Positions 44,360 to 53,622 of a stretch of 64,000 nt of DNA are shown here, one piece after another. Position numbers and translations under genes: made by a program. The number at the start of each line of letters is the position of its first letter. The first letter of the stretch is position 1. Origin of the DNA: Halosimplex salinum (GTDB lineage Archaea > Halobacteriota > Halobacteria > Halobacteriales > Haloarculaceae); NCBI RefSeq assembly GCF_003730195.1, contig NZ_QWGG01000003.1:124001-188000 (forward strand), in the 5' to 3' direction. Under the pieces are notes generated by a model, which saw nothing but the letters and a program-made list of their open reading frames with translations, made no database searches and had not been told where the DNA came from.

Positions 44360-45244
44360 TCAGAGGCGCGCCCGGAGCGCGTCGTTCATCTCGTCGACCG
44401 GCGCCTCGCGGCCCGTCCACCGCTCGAACGCCGCGACGCCCTGGTAGAGGAGCATCCACGCGCCGTCGACCGTCGTCGCGCCCGCCCGGTCGGCGTCCCG
44501 GAGGAGTCGCGTCTCCAGCGGCTGGTACACCGCGTCGAGCACGCCCAGATCACCGTGCAGCGCGTCGGCGGGCACCGGCGTCGCGTCTTCTTCCATCCCG
44601 ACGCTGGTCGCGTTGACCAGCACGTCGGCCTCGGCGAGCAGGTCCGGGAGGGCGTCGAGACCGTGACCGGTGACGTCCGGCGCGTCGCCGCTAGATCCGG
44701 CGCCGTCCGCCGGTTCCGTGCCGTCTGCAGGTTCCGCGTCGTCCGCCGATTCCGTGTCGTCACCGCGTACGTCCGCTGCGAGGTCGCGGGCTTTGGACTC
44801 GGTGCGGTTGGCGATCCGGACGGCCATCCCCTCGTCGGCGAGGCCGAACGAGACCGCTCGTCCGGCGCCGCCGGCGCCGACGACGACGGCCGTTCCCGAG
44901 AGGGCCACGTCGTGGGCGCGGAGCGCCCGCGTCGCGCCGACGGCGTCGGTGTTGTGGCCGGTCGGTTCGTCGCCGGAGAAGTCGACGGTGTTGACCGCGC
45001 CGATCCGGGCGGCGAGCGGGTCGGGGTCGACGGCGGCGAGCACGTCCTGCTTGAACGGGATGGTGACGTTGAGGCCGGCGACGCCGAGGGCGGCCGCGCC
45101 TTCGATGGCGGCCGCGGCGCCGTCTTTCGGCGGTTCGAACGTGACGTAGCGGGCGTCGAGGCCGAGCGCCTCGTAGCCCGCCTCGTGCATCGGGGGCGAC
45201 AGCGAGTGGCCCACCGGGTTGCCGACGAGTCCGTAGACGTCCAT
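44360..45244 (-). CDS. aroE: Shikimate dehydrogenase
   Basis: From the ATG at 45242-45244 ([23 protein letters not shown]) the protein has 294 residues. The N-terminal substrate motif [10 protein letters not shown] is followed by [15 protein letters not shown] with the catalytic Lys and Asp, and [17 protein letters not shown] is the NADP-binding glycine loop; VNATSVGM and [14 protein letters not shown] complete it. It reduces 3-dehydroshikimate to shikimate on the way to chorismate, which the adjacent pab operon uses. An acidic insertion of about 30 residues ([19 protein letters not shown] region) sits after [11 protein letters not shown]. Confidence 0.92.
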   Translation of the reverse strand: MDVYGLVGNPVGHSLSPPMHEAGYEALGLDARYVTFEPPKDGAAAAIEGAAALGVAGLNVTIPFKQDVLAAVDPDPLAARIGAVNTVDFSGDEPTGHNTDAVGATRALRAHDVALSGTAVVVGAGGAGRAVSFGLADEGMAVRIANRTESKARDLAADVRGDDTESADDAEPADGTEPADGAGSSGDAPDVTGHGLDALPDLLAEADVLVNATSVGMEEDATPVPADALHGDLGVLDAVYQPLETRLLRDADRAGATTVDGAWMLLYQGVAAFERWTGREAPVDEMNDALRARL

Positions 45245-45349
45245 ATCGGCCACTGTTCGGGGGCGGACATAACGGATGCGCTCTCGGCCGGTACCCGGGA
45301 ACGGGCCGATTCGCAACTATTTCATACGGACGTAGCGTGCAGGGCGATA

Positions 45350-46762
45350 GTGAGTCGACTCAGTCATCCCCTGGTCCAGGTCTCTGCCGCCGTGGCACTC
45401 ACCGCGGGCTGGGTCGCCGTCTTCTTCGGCGGCGCCGCACTCCCGGGCGTTCCGACCCACGAGGAACTGGGCGTCGTGCTGACGGTCGCCGTCAGCGGCG
45501 TCGCGGTCCTCGGCGCGTCGTTCCTGCTCGCGTGGGGCGCCGAGACCGCGGAGAAAGACGTCCCACGGGCGTTCGCCATCGCCGTCCTCGCGGTGCTGGC
45601 GGTCGCCCCCGAATACGCCGTCGACGCGCTGTACGCCTGGAACGCGGGTGCCGGCGGCGCGACGACCGCCGCCTGTGCCGACCTCTCGACGGCCGCCGTC
45701 GAGTCCGGCCAGACCGGGCTCGCACGGGCCTGTCACGACGCCAACCTGGCGGTCGCCAACATGACCGGCGCCAACCGCATCCTCATCGGCATCGGCTGGG
45801 CCGGCATCGCCGTGTTCACCGTCTACCGCGCCGCCAAGACGCGCGACACCGCCGTCCGCTCGCGCGACGGCTGGCTCGCCGACGCCGTGACGCTCGACCG
45901 CGCCATCGCCACGGAGGTCGCCTTCCTCTTTCTCGCGACCATGTGGGCCTTCCTCGTCCCGCTCGGCGGCGGCATCGACGCGCTCGACACCATCCTCCTC
46001 GTCGGGCTCTACGTCACCTACATCGGGATCATCATCCGCGGGGACGTGGAGGCCGGCGAGGAACACGTCGGCGTCCCCCACTACTTCCAGCAGTGGTCGC
46101 TGCCCTGGCGGCCGCTCGTCGTCCTCGCCCTCTTCGGTTACTCGGGCGCGCTGATCTTCACCGCCGTCGAGCCGTTCGCGCACGGCCTGGAGACGATCGG
46201 CGTGAACAACGGCATCCCCGAGTTCTTCATGATCCAGTGGATCGCGCCGCTGGCCAGCGAGTCCCCGGAGTTGATCGTGGTCGTCGTCCTCGTCAACAAG
46301 GCCCGATCGACCGCGGGATTCAACGCGCTCATCTCCTCGAAGCTCAACCAGTGGACCCTGCTCATCGGTACGCTCTCGGTCGTGTTCTCGCTGGCCTACG
46401 GCCAGTACGGCGTGCTCCCCTTCGACCAGAAGCAGGCCGCCGAGATCTGGATCACCGCCGCGCAGTCGTACTTCGCGCTGGCAATCCTCGTCAACTTCGA
46501 GATCAGCGTCCGCGAGGCGCTCGTGATATTCGGCCTGTTCATCTCGCAGGTGTTGCTCGAGTTCGTCATCATCAGGGACCTGTTCGCGGTCCCGCTGACG
46601 AGCTACGAACTCCTGCTCGTCTACGCCGCCGCCTACGTGGTCATCGGGACCGGGCTGTTCGTCGTCCGGCGGGAGGCGCTGAAGGAGATGCTCGGCCTCG
46701 CGGCCGACGCCGGCCGGACCGCCATCGGGCGCGACCCCGTCCACACGGAGTTCGCCGACTGA
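45350..46762 (+). CDS. CaCA-family cation exchanger (sodium/calcium or proton antiporter-like)
   Basis: I start at the GTG at 45350 (VSRLSHPLVQ), giving 470 residues with about 11 hydrophobic segments. The two inverted alpha repeats are VLAVAPEYAVDALYAW followed by NLAVANMTGANRILIGIGW, and NNGIPEFFMIQWIAPLASESPELIVVVV followed by NALISSKLNQWTLLIG. They hold the acidic ion-binding residues (E in APEY and in SPEL). The ion is not certain. The first repeat has NMTGAN where many homologues have GNIxGSN. A TTTCATACG stretch about 27 bases upstream may be the promoter. The next gene follows by one base. Confidence 0.8.
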   Translation: MSRLSHPLVQVSAAVALTAGWVAVFFGGAALPGVPTHEELGVVLTVAVSGVAVLGASFLLAWGAETAEKDVPRAFAIAVLAVLAVAPEYAVDALYAWNAGAGGATTAACADLSTAAVESGQTGLARACHDANLAVANMTGANRILIGIGWAGIAVFTVYRAAKTRDTAVRSRDGWLADAVTLDRAIATEVAFLFLATMWAFLVPLGGGIDALDTILLVGLYVTYIGIIIRGDVEAGEEHVGVPHYFQQWSLPWRPLVVLALFGYSGALIFTAVEPFAHGLETIGVNNGIPEFFMIQWIAPLASESPELIVVVVLVNKARSTAGFNALISSKLNQWTLLIGTLSVVFSLAYGQYGVLPFDQKQAAEIWITAAQSYFALAILVNFEISVREALVIFGLFISQVLLEFVIIRDLFAVPLTSYELLLVYAAAYVVIGTGLFVVRREALKEMLGLAADAGRTAIGRDPVHTEFAD

Positions 46763-46763
46763 G

Positions 46764-48155
46764 ATGCTCGCCGTCGTCGTCTCCCGGGACGATTCGGCCT
46801 CCGTCCACGTCGGCGAGCGCCTGCTCGCCGTCGACGACTGGACCGAGCACACGGACAGCACTCGGACCGACGACGAGGGCGGTGACACCGTCTACCGTAC
46901 CGATTCGGTCGAACTGCGCGAGTTCGACGCCCTCCATCTCGAACTGGCGGACGTGGCCGACGCCTTCGGCCGCGTCGACGGTGTGGACGAGCGGACCGAA
47001 CCCGACCTGCTCGCGTTCGCTTCCCGTCACGCCGGGGAGACGGACGAACTGCTGACCGCCCACCACACCGGCAACTTCGGTCCGGCGGAGTACGGCGGCG
47101 AGACGGGCCACTTCGCGCGGGCGTGTCCGAACGCCCACCGCCACCTACTCGAGGCGCTGGACGAGCACGCGCCCCCTGACTACGAGGTCGGGATGGAGTG
47201 TACCCACCACGGCCCGACCGAGGTGGGCGTCCCCTCGATGTTCGTCGAGGTCGGGAGCGCCGAACCGCAGTGGGAGGACCCCGACGCCGCGGGGGCGGTC
47301 GCGCGTGCCATCCTCGCACTCCGCGACGTCGACCCCGACGCTCCCGGCGAGAACGGCACCCGGCGCCACCTCGTCGGCTTCGGCGGCGGGCACTACGCGC
47401 CCCGGTTCGAACGGATCCTCCGCGAGACCGACTGGGCGGTCGGGCACGTCGCCGCCGACTGGTGTCTCGACGCGATGGGCGACCCCGGGGAGAACGCGGA
47501 CGTGATCCGCCGCGCCTTCGAGGCGAGCGCCGCCGACTACGCCGTCGTCGAAGGTGACCGGCCGGACCTGCGGGCCGCGATCGCCGACCAGGGCTACCGC
47601 GCCGTCGGCGAGACGTGGGTCCGCGAGACGACCGGCGTCCCGCTCTCGCTCGTCGAGACCGTCGAGGACCTGCTGGCCGGCATCGACGAGGGCGTCCGGT
47701 TCGGGGAGCGAGCGGTCGGGGGAGTCCACGGCACCGACCTCTCCGTGGTCGACCTCCCCGCGGACCTGCTCGCGGCCGCGCAGGGGATCGATCTGAACGC
47801 GGCGCGCGAGGCGGTCGAGCGAGCGACGGTCGCGTTCGAGACGGCCGAGAGCGGGAATCGCGCGGCCGGGCGAGCGGTCCTCGCTCCCGACCACGACCGC
47901 GTGGCGTTCGTCGACGACCTCGCCGAGATCCTCGACCGGGAGTACGACACGGTCGAGCGCGAGGAGGGGGAAGTCGTCGCGCACGAGACCGCGTTCGACC
48001 CCGAGCGCGCCCGGACGCTGGGGATCACCGAGGGCCCGAAGTTCGGAAAGCTCGCCGACGGCAAGGCGGTCACTGTCGGTGGTGACCGCATCGACCCGTC
48101 GGTCGTCCACGTCGACCGCGAGCACCGCTTCCCGGTCCGCGACCTGCTCGACTGA
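46764..48155 (+). CDS. dtdA: D-aminoacyl-tRNA deacylase (archaeal DTD2 type)
   Basis: 463 residues. The catalytic core matches the archaeal/plant GEK1-type deacylase: LTAHHTGNFGPAEYGG, CPNAHRHLLEAL, GMECTHHGPTEVGVPSMFVEVGS and VGFGGGHYAPRF. It hydrolyses D-amino acids from tRNA as a quality-control enzyme. The C-terminal half after residue ~290 is longer than the usual ~270-residue form and contains ITEGPKFGKLADGKAV and DRIDPSVVHVDREHRFPV; this extra domain is known from haloarchaeal members, as far as I recall. It follows the exchanger by one base, so the two are co-transcribed. Confidence 0.88.
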   Translation: MLAVVVSRDDSASVHVGERLLAVDDWTEHTDSTRTDDEGGDTVYRTDSVELREFDALHLELADVADAFGRVDGVDERTEPDLLAFASRHAGETDELLTAHHTGNFGPAEYGGETGHFARACPNAHRHLLEALDEHAPPDYEVGMECTHHGPTEVGVPSMFVEVGSAEPQWEDPDAAGAVARAILALRDVDPDAPGENGTRRHLVGFGGGHYAPRFERILRETDWAVGHVAADWCLDAMGDPGENADVIRRAFEASAADYAVVEGDRPDLRAAIADQGYRAVGETWVRETTGVPLSLVETVEDLLAGIDEGVRFGERAVGGVHGTDLSVVDLPADLLAAAQGIDLNAAREAVERATVAFETAESGNRAAGRAVLAPDHDRVAFVDDLAEILDREYDTVEREEGEVVAHETAFDPERARTLGITEGPKFGKLADGKAVTVGGDRIDPSVVHVDREHRFPVRDLLD

Positions 48156-48469
48156 ACGGCGAACTGCTCGCCCGCCGACCTTATCTCCGGTCTACCGTCA
48201 CTCCGCCTCGGTGCTGTAGCCACGCTTTCGAGCGGTGCGTACCGTCGACGTCTCGGTGCGCGCCGAACCCATCTGGTACGTAGTTTCCTACCGTTCGTTC
48301 GTTTCCGAAAACTATCCGGTTAGCACGCGGGCACACGTCAGCAGGGTCGGCGTTTCACGTGGAGATCGGTCGAAACGCCGTACGGCGACAGTAAGGCCGG
48401 CTTACGAGGGTGAGCCGACCGGTACGGTCGTGCTACCGAGTGTCAGTCAGGCGTCTGACGCTGGGGAGA
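48156..48469. other. ftsZ1 upstream region with three short palindromes
   Basis: The 352-base gap between dtdA and ftsZ1 (48156-48507) contains no gene. In its second half I see CGCCGTACGGCG (48376-48387, perfect), GTAAG-GCCGG-CTTAC (48391-48405) and GACCG-GTA-CGGTC (48417-48429), followed by the TATA box at 48470. They could be operators of a division regulator. Nothing else is recognised. Confidence 0.5.
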
Positions 48470-48481
48470 AGCTTAATAAAT
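48470..48481 (+). promoter_or_regulatory. ftsZ1 TATA box
   Basis: AGCTTAATAAAT centred about 32 bases before the ftsZ1 ATG at 48508 matches the haloarchaeal TATA consensus well. A second AT-rich box (ACTTAAATTATG) touches the ATG and is too close to serve as a promoter for it. The transcript would be leaderless or have a very short leader. Confidence 0.6.
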
Positions 48482-48507
48482 GTTGGCCATCAACGGGAAC
48501 TTAAATT

Positions 48508-49671
48508 ATGGACTCTATAATAGACGACGCGATCGACGAGGCCGAGGAGGAGCGGGAGGCGCCGGCCGGGGAACAGACCGACGAGAGCCCGGGAGCGACG
48601 GGGACAGAGGAGATGTCCACGTCGGGGCAGATGTCCGACGAGGAGCTGGCGGACGTCGTCAAAGATCTGGAGACGAAGATCACCGTCGTCGGCTGTGGGG
48701 GCGCCGGCGGCAACACCGTCACGCGGATGATGGAAGAGGGGATCCACGGGGCGAAGCTCGTCGCGGCCAACACGGACGCCCAGCACCTCGCCGACGAGGT
48801 CAAAGCCGACACGAAGATCCTCATCGGGCGCAAACGCACCGGCGGTCGCGGCGCCGGTTCGGTGCCCAAGATCGGCGAGGAAGCCGCGCAGGAGAACATC
48901 GAGGACATCCAGCAGTCCATCGACGGCTCGGACATGGTGTTCGTGACGGCGGGGCTCGGCGGCGGGACCGGGACCGGGTCGGCCCCGGTCGTCGCACAGG
49001 CCGCACAGGACAACGGCGCGCTCACTATCTCTATCGTCACCATCCCCTTCACCGCGGAGGGTGAACGCCGCCGCGCCAACGCCGACGCCGGGCTGGAGCG
49101 ACTCCGCGCGGTCTCCGACACCGTCATCGTCGTGCCGAACGACCGCCTGCTCGACTACGCGCCGAGCATGCCCCTGCAGGACGCGTTCAAGATCTGCGAC
49201 CGCGTCCTCATGCGCTCGGTGAAGGGCATGACCGAACTGATCACCAAGCCCGGCCTCGTCAACGTCGACTTCGCCGACGTTCGCACGATCATGGAGAACG
49301 GCGGCGTCGCCATGATCGGCCTCGGCGAGTCCGACAGCGAAAACAAGGCGCAGGACTCTATTCGATCCGCACTCCGGTCGCCGCTGCTCGACGTGGAGTT
49401 CGACGGCGCCAACAGCGCGCTCGTCAACGTCGTCGGCGGCCCCGACATGAGCATCGAGGAGGCGGAGGGCGTCGTCGAGGAGATCTACGACCGCATCGAC
49501 CCCGACGCACGTATCATCTGGGGTGCCTCCGTCAACCAGCAGTTCGAGGGCAAGATGGAGACGATGATCGTCGTCACGGGCGTCGAGAGCCCGCAGATCT
49601 ACGGCAAGAGCGAGGCCGAGCAGGAGCGCGCGGCCAAGGAACTCGGCGACGACATCGACTACGTCGAGTAG
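48508..49671 (+). CDS. ftsZ1: Cell division GTPase FtsZ1
   Basis: 387 residues. A 55-residue acidic leader precedes the tubulin-like GTPase: [26 protein letters not shown] (tubulin signature loop), NADAGLERL, and the T7 synergy loop [11 protein letters not shown] that completes the GTPase site of the next subunit. [19 protein letters not shown] is the FtsZ1-type helix region. The C-terminus ends IDYVE as in other haloarchaeal FtsZ1. It forms the mid-cell ring that scaffolds division together with FtsZ2. Its place upstream of secE-spt5 is conserved in haloarchaea as far as I recall. Confidence 0.96.
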   Translation: MDSIIDDAIDEAEEEREAPAGEQTDESPGATGTEEMSTSGQMSDEELADVVKDLETKITVVGCGGAGGNTVTRMMEEGIHGAKLVAANTDAQHLADEVKADTKILIGRKRTGGRGAGSVPKIGEEAAQENIEDIQQSIDGSDMVFVTAGLGGGTGTGSAPVVAQAAQDNGALTISIVTIPFTAEGERRRANADAGLERLRAVSDTVIVVPNDRLLDYAPSMPLQDAFKICDRVLMRSVKGMTELITKPGLVNVDFADVRTIMENGGVAMIGLGESDSENKAQDSIRSALRSPLLDVEFDGANSALVNVVGGPDMSIEEAEGVVEEIYDRIDPDARIIWGASVNQQFEGKMETMIVVTGVESPQIYGKSEAEQERAAKELGDDIDYVE

Positions 49672-49780
49672 TCGGACCAGGTAACCGAACTTTTCCGTTT
49701 TCTTTCTCTCAGGAGCGCGAGCGTTCGCCCGATATTTGATGAACACAAAACACTTTTGGGAGGGTAGTGAACGCGGCCGT

Positions 49781-49994
49781 ATGACAGCCTCGCCCTCCCG
49801 CCGAGCGGTCGCGCACGGCGCCGCCGTCGCGCTGATAGCGGTCGCGATCGCGCTCGCGACCAGTTCTGTCGTAGCCCTCGACTCGGGCGGCCTCGACGGC
49901 GGGTGACGGTCCCGGGTTCGGCCCGGTCGCGGCGCTGGCCGGTATCACCGGCGCCGCGATATTAGCGTCCCGCCGCCACGACTCTCGCGGGTAG
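49781..49994 (+). pseudogene. Mini PGF-CTERM surface protein interrupted by a frameshift
   Basis: The ATG at 49781 opens a frame of 41 residues (MTASPSRRAVAHGAA, then a hydrophobic run and SSVVALDSGGLDGG) that looks like a signal peptide and stops at 49904-49906. In the +1 frame the DNA continues PGFGPVAALAGITGAAILA and SRRHDSRG to a TAG at 49992-49994. That is a PGF-CTERM anchor: PGF, a hydrophobic helix and a basic end. Joining the frames near 49895-49905 (a G-rich run) would give about 70 residues. The segment length, 214 bases, is three times 71 plus one. Either a real frameshift, a sequencing error, or programmed frameshifting. Target of archaeosortase A if intact. Confidence 0.7.
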
Positions 49995-50116
49995 CGGTTC
50001 GCCGGCGACGCCCACCCGCGCCCGAACCCCGTCGGAAGGTTTACCCGCCGTCCACGGGACCGGTCGCGCATGCACGCTCACAGCGAGACCGACACGGCAA
50101 ATCGGCAGGTGACCCG

Positions 50117-50971
50117 ATGACGATCAACAGCGACTGGGGCGAGTGGTGGGCTCGCGAGGAGTTCAACGGTCCCGACGTGGAGGGCGTGTCGCTGTGGTTC
50201 CTCGGCGTGACCGGCTGGGCGATCCGGACGCCCGAGACCACGATGTTCATCGACCCGTACTTCAGCACCGAGCGCGACCGCGAGTACATCGCGCGGATGC
50301 CGCCCGTGCCGATGGAACCGCAGTGGGCGGACGCCTGCGACGCCGTGTTCTGCACGCACGACCACCGCGACCACTTCTGGCCGCCGTCGTTCGGCCCGCT
50401 CCTCGATATCGACGGCGCCTCGATCCACGCGCCTGCCGAGTGCTACGAGAACTTCGACGTGAGCGAGATTGCGAATGAACAGCAGGAGACTGTCGAGCCC
50501 GGCGACAGCTACGAGGTCGGCGACCTGACGGTCCACGTCCGCGGCGGCCGCGACCCCGACGCCGACGGGAGCGTCACCTACGTCCTCGAACACGAGGAGG
50601 GGACGATCTTCCACGGCGGCGACAACCGCCCGTGCGACGCGTTCGAGGCGGTCGGCGAGGAGTTCGACGTCGACATGGGGATGCTCTCCTACGGGACGAG
50701 CGCGCGACTTTACCAGGACGGCGAGGTCGTCCGACGGAAACTGTACAACGACGCCCAGGACGTGATCGACGCCGCGAATATGGTCGGGATCGAACGGCTG
50801 GTCCCGACGCACTGGCGGCGCTGGCGGGCGATCCAGGCCGACCCCGGCGCGCTCTCGAAGGCAGCGACGACCTTCGAGTACCCTCACATTATCGAGGAGA
50901 TCGAGGTCGGCGACCGCCTCCGGCTCGGCCAGCCCGGTATCGTGACGCCAACTCGTCTCGGCGACGACTGA
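50117..50971 (+). CDS. Metallo-beta-lactamase-fold hydrolase (UlaG-like)
   Basis: 284 residues. The HxHxDH metal motif is THDHRDHF at about residues 80-87, preceded by a strand WFLGVTGWAIRTPETTMFIDPYF typical of UlaG/L-ascorbate-6-phosphate lactonase-like proteins. Further metal ligands are expected in HGGDNRPCD and PTHWRRW. Substrate unknown. The start ATG at 50117 directly follows the TGA of a short unrelated frame. It is read towards the K+ channel gene (convergent). Confidence 0.8.
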   Translation: MTINSDWGEWWAREEFNGPDVEGVSLWFLGVTGWAIRTPETTMFIDPYFSTERDREYIARMPPVPMEPQWADACDAVFCTHDHRDHFWPPSFGPLLDIDGASIHAPAECYENFDVSEIANEQQETVEPGDSYEVGDLTVHVRGGRDPDADGSVTYVLEHEEGTIFHGGDNRPCDAFEAVGEEFDVDMGMLSYGTSARLYQDGEVVRRKLYNDAQDVIDAANMVGIERLVPTHWRRWRAIQADPGALSKAATTFEYPHIIEEIEVGDRLRLGQPGIVTPTRLGDD

Positions 50972-51054
50972 GGGCGGCGAACCAGTCGGGTCGGATGGAC
51001 CCGGCGGGTCGAGCGGCGAATCGAGCGCAGCGGCGCAGTAGCGGACCCGTGTTT

Positions 51055-52689
51055 TCAGCCGAACACTTCGGTGAAGCGGTTCGTCGCCTCGTCGGGGCCG
51101 GCGACGACGACCTCGTCGTCGGTCCGCGGTCGGAACTCCGGGCCGAGGTCGGTCAGCACCTCGCCGTTGCGTTCGACGGCGACGACGGTGACGCCGGTTC
51201 TCGCGCGGACGTTCGCGTCGCCCAGCGAGTGCCCGACGAGACCGGGCGCGCGCGTGCGGACGACTTCGACCTGCGTGTCCAGCGAGATCACGTCTTCGTC
51301 TTCGAGGACGGCCGAGGCGACCATGCGACCGGTGACGGTCCCGAGCGCGAGCACGTAGTCTGCGCCCGCGCGGTACATCTTCTTGACCGCCTCGGCCTCC
51401 TCGGCGCGGGCGACGATCTCGACGCGCTCGCTCTCGTCGCGGACGACGAGGGTCGTGAACTCCGTGGCGGTGTCGTCGGGGATGGCGAGGATGACCGAGC
51501 GGGCGTCGTCGATGCCCGCCTCGTCGAGGACGGCCGGGTCGGTCGCGTCGCCGACGATGTCGACGCCGGGGAGGTCGCGCTCGTCGACGACGGTGTAGGG
51601 CAGGTTCGCGTCGTCGAGGATCGCGGTGATCGTCCGACCGACCTCGCCGTGGCCGACGACGATGGTCTCGCCGGAGACGTGGCGTCGCACCTCCGAGCGC
51701 GTGCGGTTCGCGAGGGTTTCGAGTTGCGACTCCCGGCCGGTCATCAGCAGGACGGTGCCGGGTTCGACGACGGAGTCGGGGGCGAGCGGGCTCTCGAACT
51801 CGCCGTCGAACCACGCGCCGATGACGTTGACGCCGGCCCGCTCGCGGAGGCCGCTCTCGGCGAGCGTGCGACCGGCCAGGTCCGCGCCGCGGTGGACCGG
51901 CAACTCGACGATGTCGAAGTCCTCGCCGAGTTCGACCTTGCTGCCCAGGTCGGTGGAGACGCTCGCGGTCACTTTTCGCGCGAGGCTCTCGCCGAGGAGC
52001 GGGCGGGGTGAGAGCACCGCGTCGGCGCCGGCGAGGTCGTGGTAGCGCGCCCGGTCCGGTTCCTCGACGACGCTGACGACGCGGACGGACTCGTCGAGTT
52101 CCTTGGCGGTGAGGACGATGCTGGCGTCGACCTGGTCGGAGACGTCGGCGACCAGCGCCCGCGCCGCGGTGAAGTTGGCGGCGGCGAGGCCGTCGGCGGA
52201 GTCCGGGTCGGTGTGGATCACGTCGTAGCCCTCCTCGTAGAGGTCCGTGGCGCGGTCGCGGTCGGGTTCGACGATGACCCACTCGACCCCGCGGGAGTCG
52301 AGTTCACTGATGAGCGTCTCGACCCTGGGCGTGTAGGTGGCGACGATGACGTGGTCCTCGTGGCCGTTCTCGACGGCGGTGGGCACCGCCGTCGAGAGGG
52401 CGTCCTCGAACGCGGGGAAGGCCACCACCGGGAGCGCGAGGAAGATCATGACCGTTCCGGCGATGTCCATGACGATGACGAGCACGAGCATGAGCGGCGA
52501 GGACCAGCCGGCTTGTGCGCCGTAGCCCGTCGTCGTGAACGTCTCGACGACGAACTGGAACGCTTCGAGTGACGTGACCGGGTCGCTCTCGAAGGCGGCC
52601 ATCCCGTACTGGTAGAGGACGGTGAAGACGAACATGGAGAGGACGAGAACGCCGGTGTACCAGACCGACCGGCGTTGCCACGTGTTCAT
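51055..52689 (-). CDS. Potassium channel with two TrkA (RCK) domains
   Basis: From the ATG at 52687-52689 (MNTWQRRSVWYTGVL) the protein has 544 residues. Two membrane helices flank the pore loop VETFTTTGYGAQAG, with TTTGYG as the potassium filter. TrkA-N Rossmann domains follow, HVIVATYTPRVETLISEL and ETIVVGHGEVGRTITAIL, and two TrkA-C domains, SKVELGEDFDIVELPVH and DTQVEVVRTRAPGLVGHS. The glycines in the first Rossmann motif are largely lost (ATYTPR), whereas the second keeps GHGEVG, so only the second is likely to bind nucleotide in the standard way. Divergent from secE. Confidence 0.88.
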   Translation of the reverse strand: MNTWQRRSVWYTGVLVLSMFVFTVLYQYGMAAFESDPVTSLEAFQFVVETFTTTGYGAQAGWSSPLMLVLVIVMDIAGTVMIFLALPVVAFPAFEDALSTAVPTAVENGHEDHVIVATYTPRVETLISELDSRGVEWVIVEPDRDRATDLYEEGYDVIHTDPDSADGLAAANFTAARALVADVSDQVDASIVLTAKELDESVRVVSVVEEPDRARYHDLAGADAVLSPRPLLGESLARKVTASVSTDLGSKVELGEDFDIVELPVHRGADLAGRTLAESGLRERAGVNVIGAWFDGEFESPLAPDSVVEPGTVLLMTGRESQLETLANRTRSEVRRHVSGETIVVGHGEVGRTITAILDDANLPYTVVDERDLPGVDIVGDATDPAVLDEAGIDDARSVILAIPDDTATEFTTLVVRDESERVEIVARAEEAEAVKKMYRAGADYVLALGTVTGRMVASAVLEDEDVISLDTQVEVVRTRAPGLVGHSLGDANVRARTGVTVVAVERNGEVLTDLGPEFRPRTDDEVVVAGPDEATNRFTEVFG

Positions 52690-52824
52690 ACATCCACTTG
52701 GTTGCCGTTCGGCCGTATAACGGTTCTGGGCGACGCGACGGGTGTCGGGGGCACGGTCGCAGTCGTCCGCGCCGGGCCGTCCAGCACCAATAGATAGAAA
52801 AGCCCGCGGGAGCAACCGCTCGGT

Positions 52825-53007
52825 ATGAACGTTCCCTACGACCTCAGTTCCTACGTCCGCGTGCTGAAACTGGCGAGCACGCCCTCGTGGGAGGAGTTCT
52901 CGCAAGTCGCGAAGATCGCCGGCGCCGGTATCATCCTCGTCGGTATCCTCGGATTCCTGATCTTCGTCATCATGAACTTCGTCCCGGGCGGCCCGGGTGG
53001 TTTCTGA
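52825..53007 (+). CDS. secE: Protein translocase subunit SecE
   Basis: 60 residues with one C-terminal membrane helix ([18 protein letters not shown]) after an amphipathic helix ([25 protein letters not shown]). The pattern and length match archaeal SecE/Sec61-gamma, which clamps SecY. Its stop overlaps the start of spt5 (TGATG). This secE-spt5 pair is widespread in archaea. Confidence 0.92.
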   Translation: MNVPYDLSSYVRVLKLASTPSWEEFSQVAKIAGAGIILVGILGFLIFVIMNFVPGGPGGF

Positions 53008-53447
53008 TGGGTATCTTCGCCGTCAAGACCACGGCCAGCCAGGAGCGGACCGTCGCCGACATGATCATGAACCGCGAGGAGGAGACCATCCACGCCGCCC
53101 TCGCCCCGGACTCGCTGACCTCCTACGTGATGGTCGAGGCCGACGAGTCCGCCGTGTTCGAGCGCATCTCCGACGAGATTCCCCACATGCGCGGCGTCGT
53201 CCCCGGTGAATCGGGGATCTCCGAGGTCGAGCACTTCCTCTCGCCGAAGCCGGACGTGGAGGGCATCGCCGAAGGGGACATCGTCGAACTCATCGCCGGC
53301 CCGTTCAAGGGCGAGAAGGCGCAGGTCCAGCGCATCGACGAGGGCAAAGACCAGGTCACCGTCGAACTGTACGAGGCGACGGTCCCGATTCCGGTCACCG
53401 TCCGCGGCGACCAGATCCGCGTCCTCGACTCCGAAGAGCGAGCGTAA
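53007..53447 (+). CDS. spt5: Transcription elongation factor Spt5
   Basis: 146 residues. The NGN domain ([21 protein letters not shown], then [21 protein letters not shown]) is followed by a KOW motif ([22 protein letters not shown]). Archaeal Spt5 binds RNA polymerase with Spt4 and raises processivity. Translationally coupled to secE by the TGATG overlap. A hairpin with a T-run follows the stop. Confidence 0.93.
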   Translation: MGIFAVKTTASQERTVADMIMNREEETIHAALAPDSLTSYVMVEADESAVFERISDEIPHMRGVVPGESGISEVEHFLSPKPDVEGIAEGDIVELIAGPFKGEKAQVQRIDEGKDQVTVELYEATVPIPVTVRGDQIRVLDSEERA

Positions 53448-53473
53448 CGTCCGGCGGCTCCGCCGCCGGTTCA

Positions 53474-53504
53474 CTGCGACGAGCGAAGCGAGTCGCAGCT
53501 TTTT
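53474..53504 (+). terminator. Hairpin plus T-run after spt5
   Basis: CTGCGAC (53474-53480) pairs with GTCGCAG (53492-53498), and TTTTT follows at 53500-53504. A second small hairpin, GGCGGCTCCGCCGCC, precedes it. The T-run is the likely transcription stop for secE-spt5. Confidence 0.6.
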
Positions 53505-53506
53505 CG

Positions 53507-53578
53507 CCCACGTTTTTGCCGGAGGGGGTCCCGCAACGCCCGCAGAGCGCGAGGAAATCCCTCCGGCAAAAACGTGGG
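53507..53578. repeat. Perfect 20-base inverted repeat with 32-base loop
   Basis: CCCACGTTTTTGCCGGAGGG at 53507-53526 is the exact reverse complement of 53559-53578. The loop is 53527-53558. It is intergenic, between the spt5 terminator and the site-2 protease promoter. No transposase is seen. It could be a bidirectional terminator (each arm contains a T5 or A5 run) or the ends of a small element. Confidence 0.85.
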
Positions 53579-53622
53579 GTGCCAGTCGAGGTTATATGCG
53601 GATCCTCCCCCTAGGGCGGGTG

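Noticed and set aside
43748-45349. Plus-strand upstream extension of the CaCA exchanger frame
   Set aside because: The frame is open back to 43748, but this part is antisense to the helix-hairpin-helix and aroE genes. The first membrane helix starts just after the GTG at 45350.
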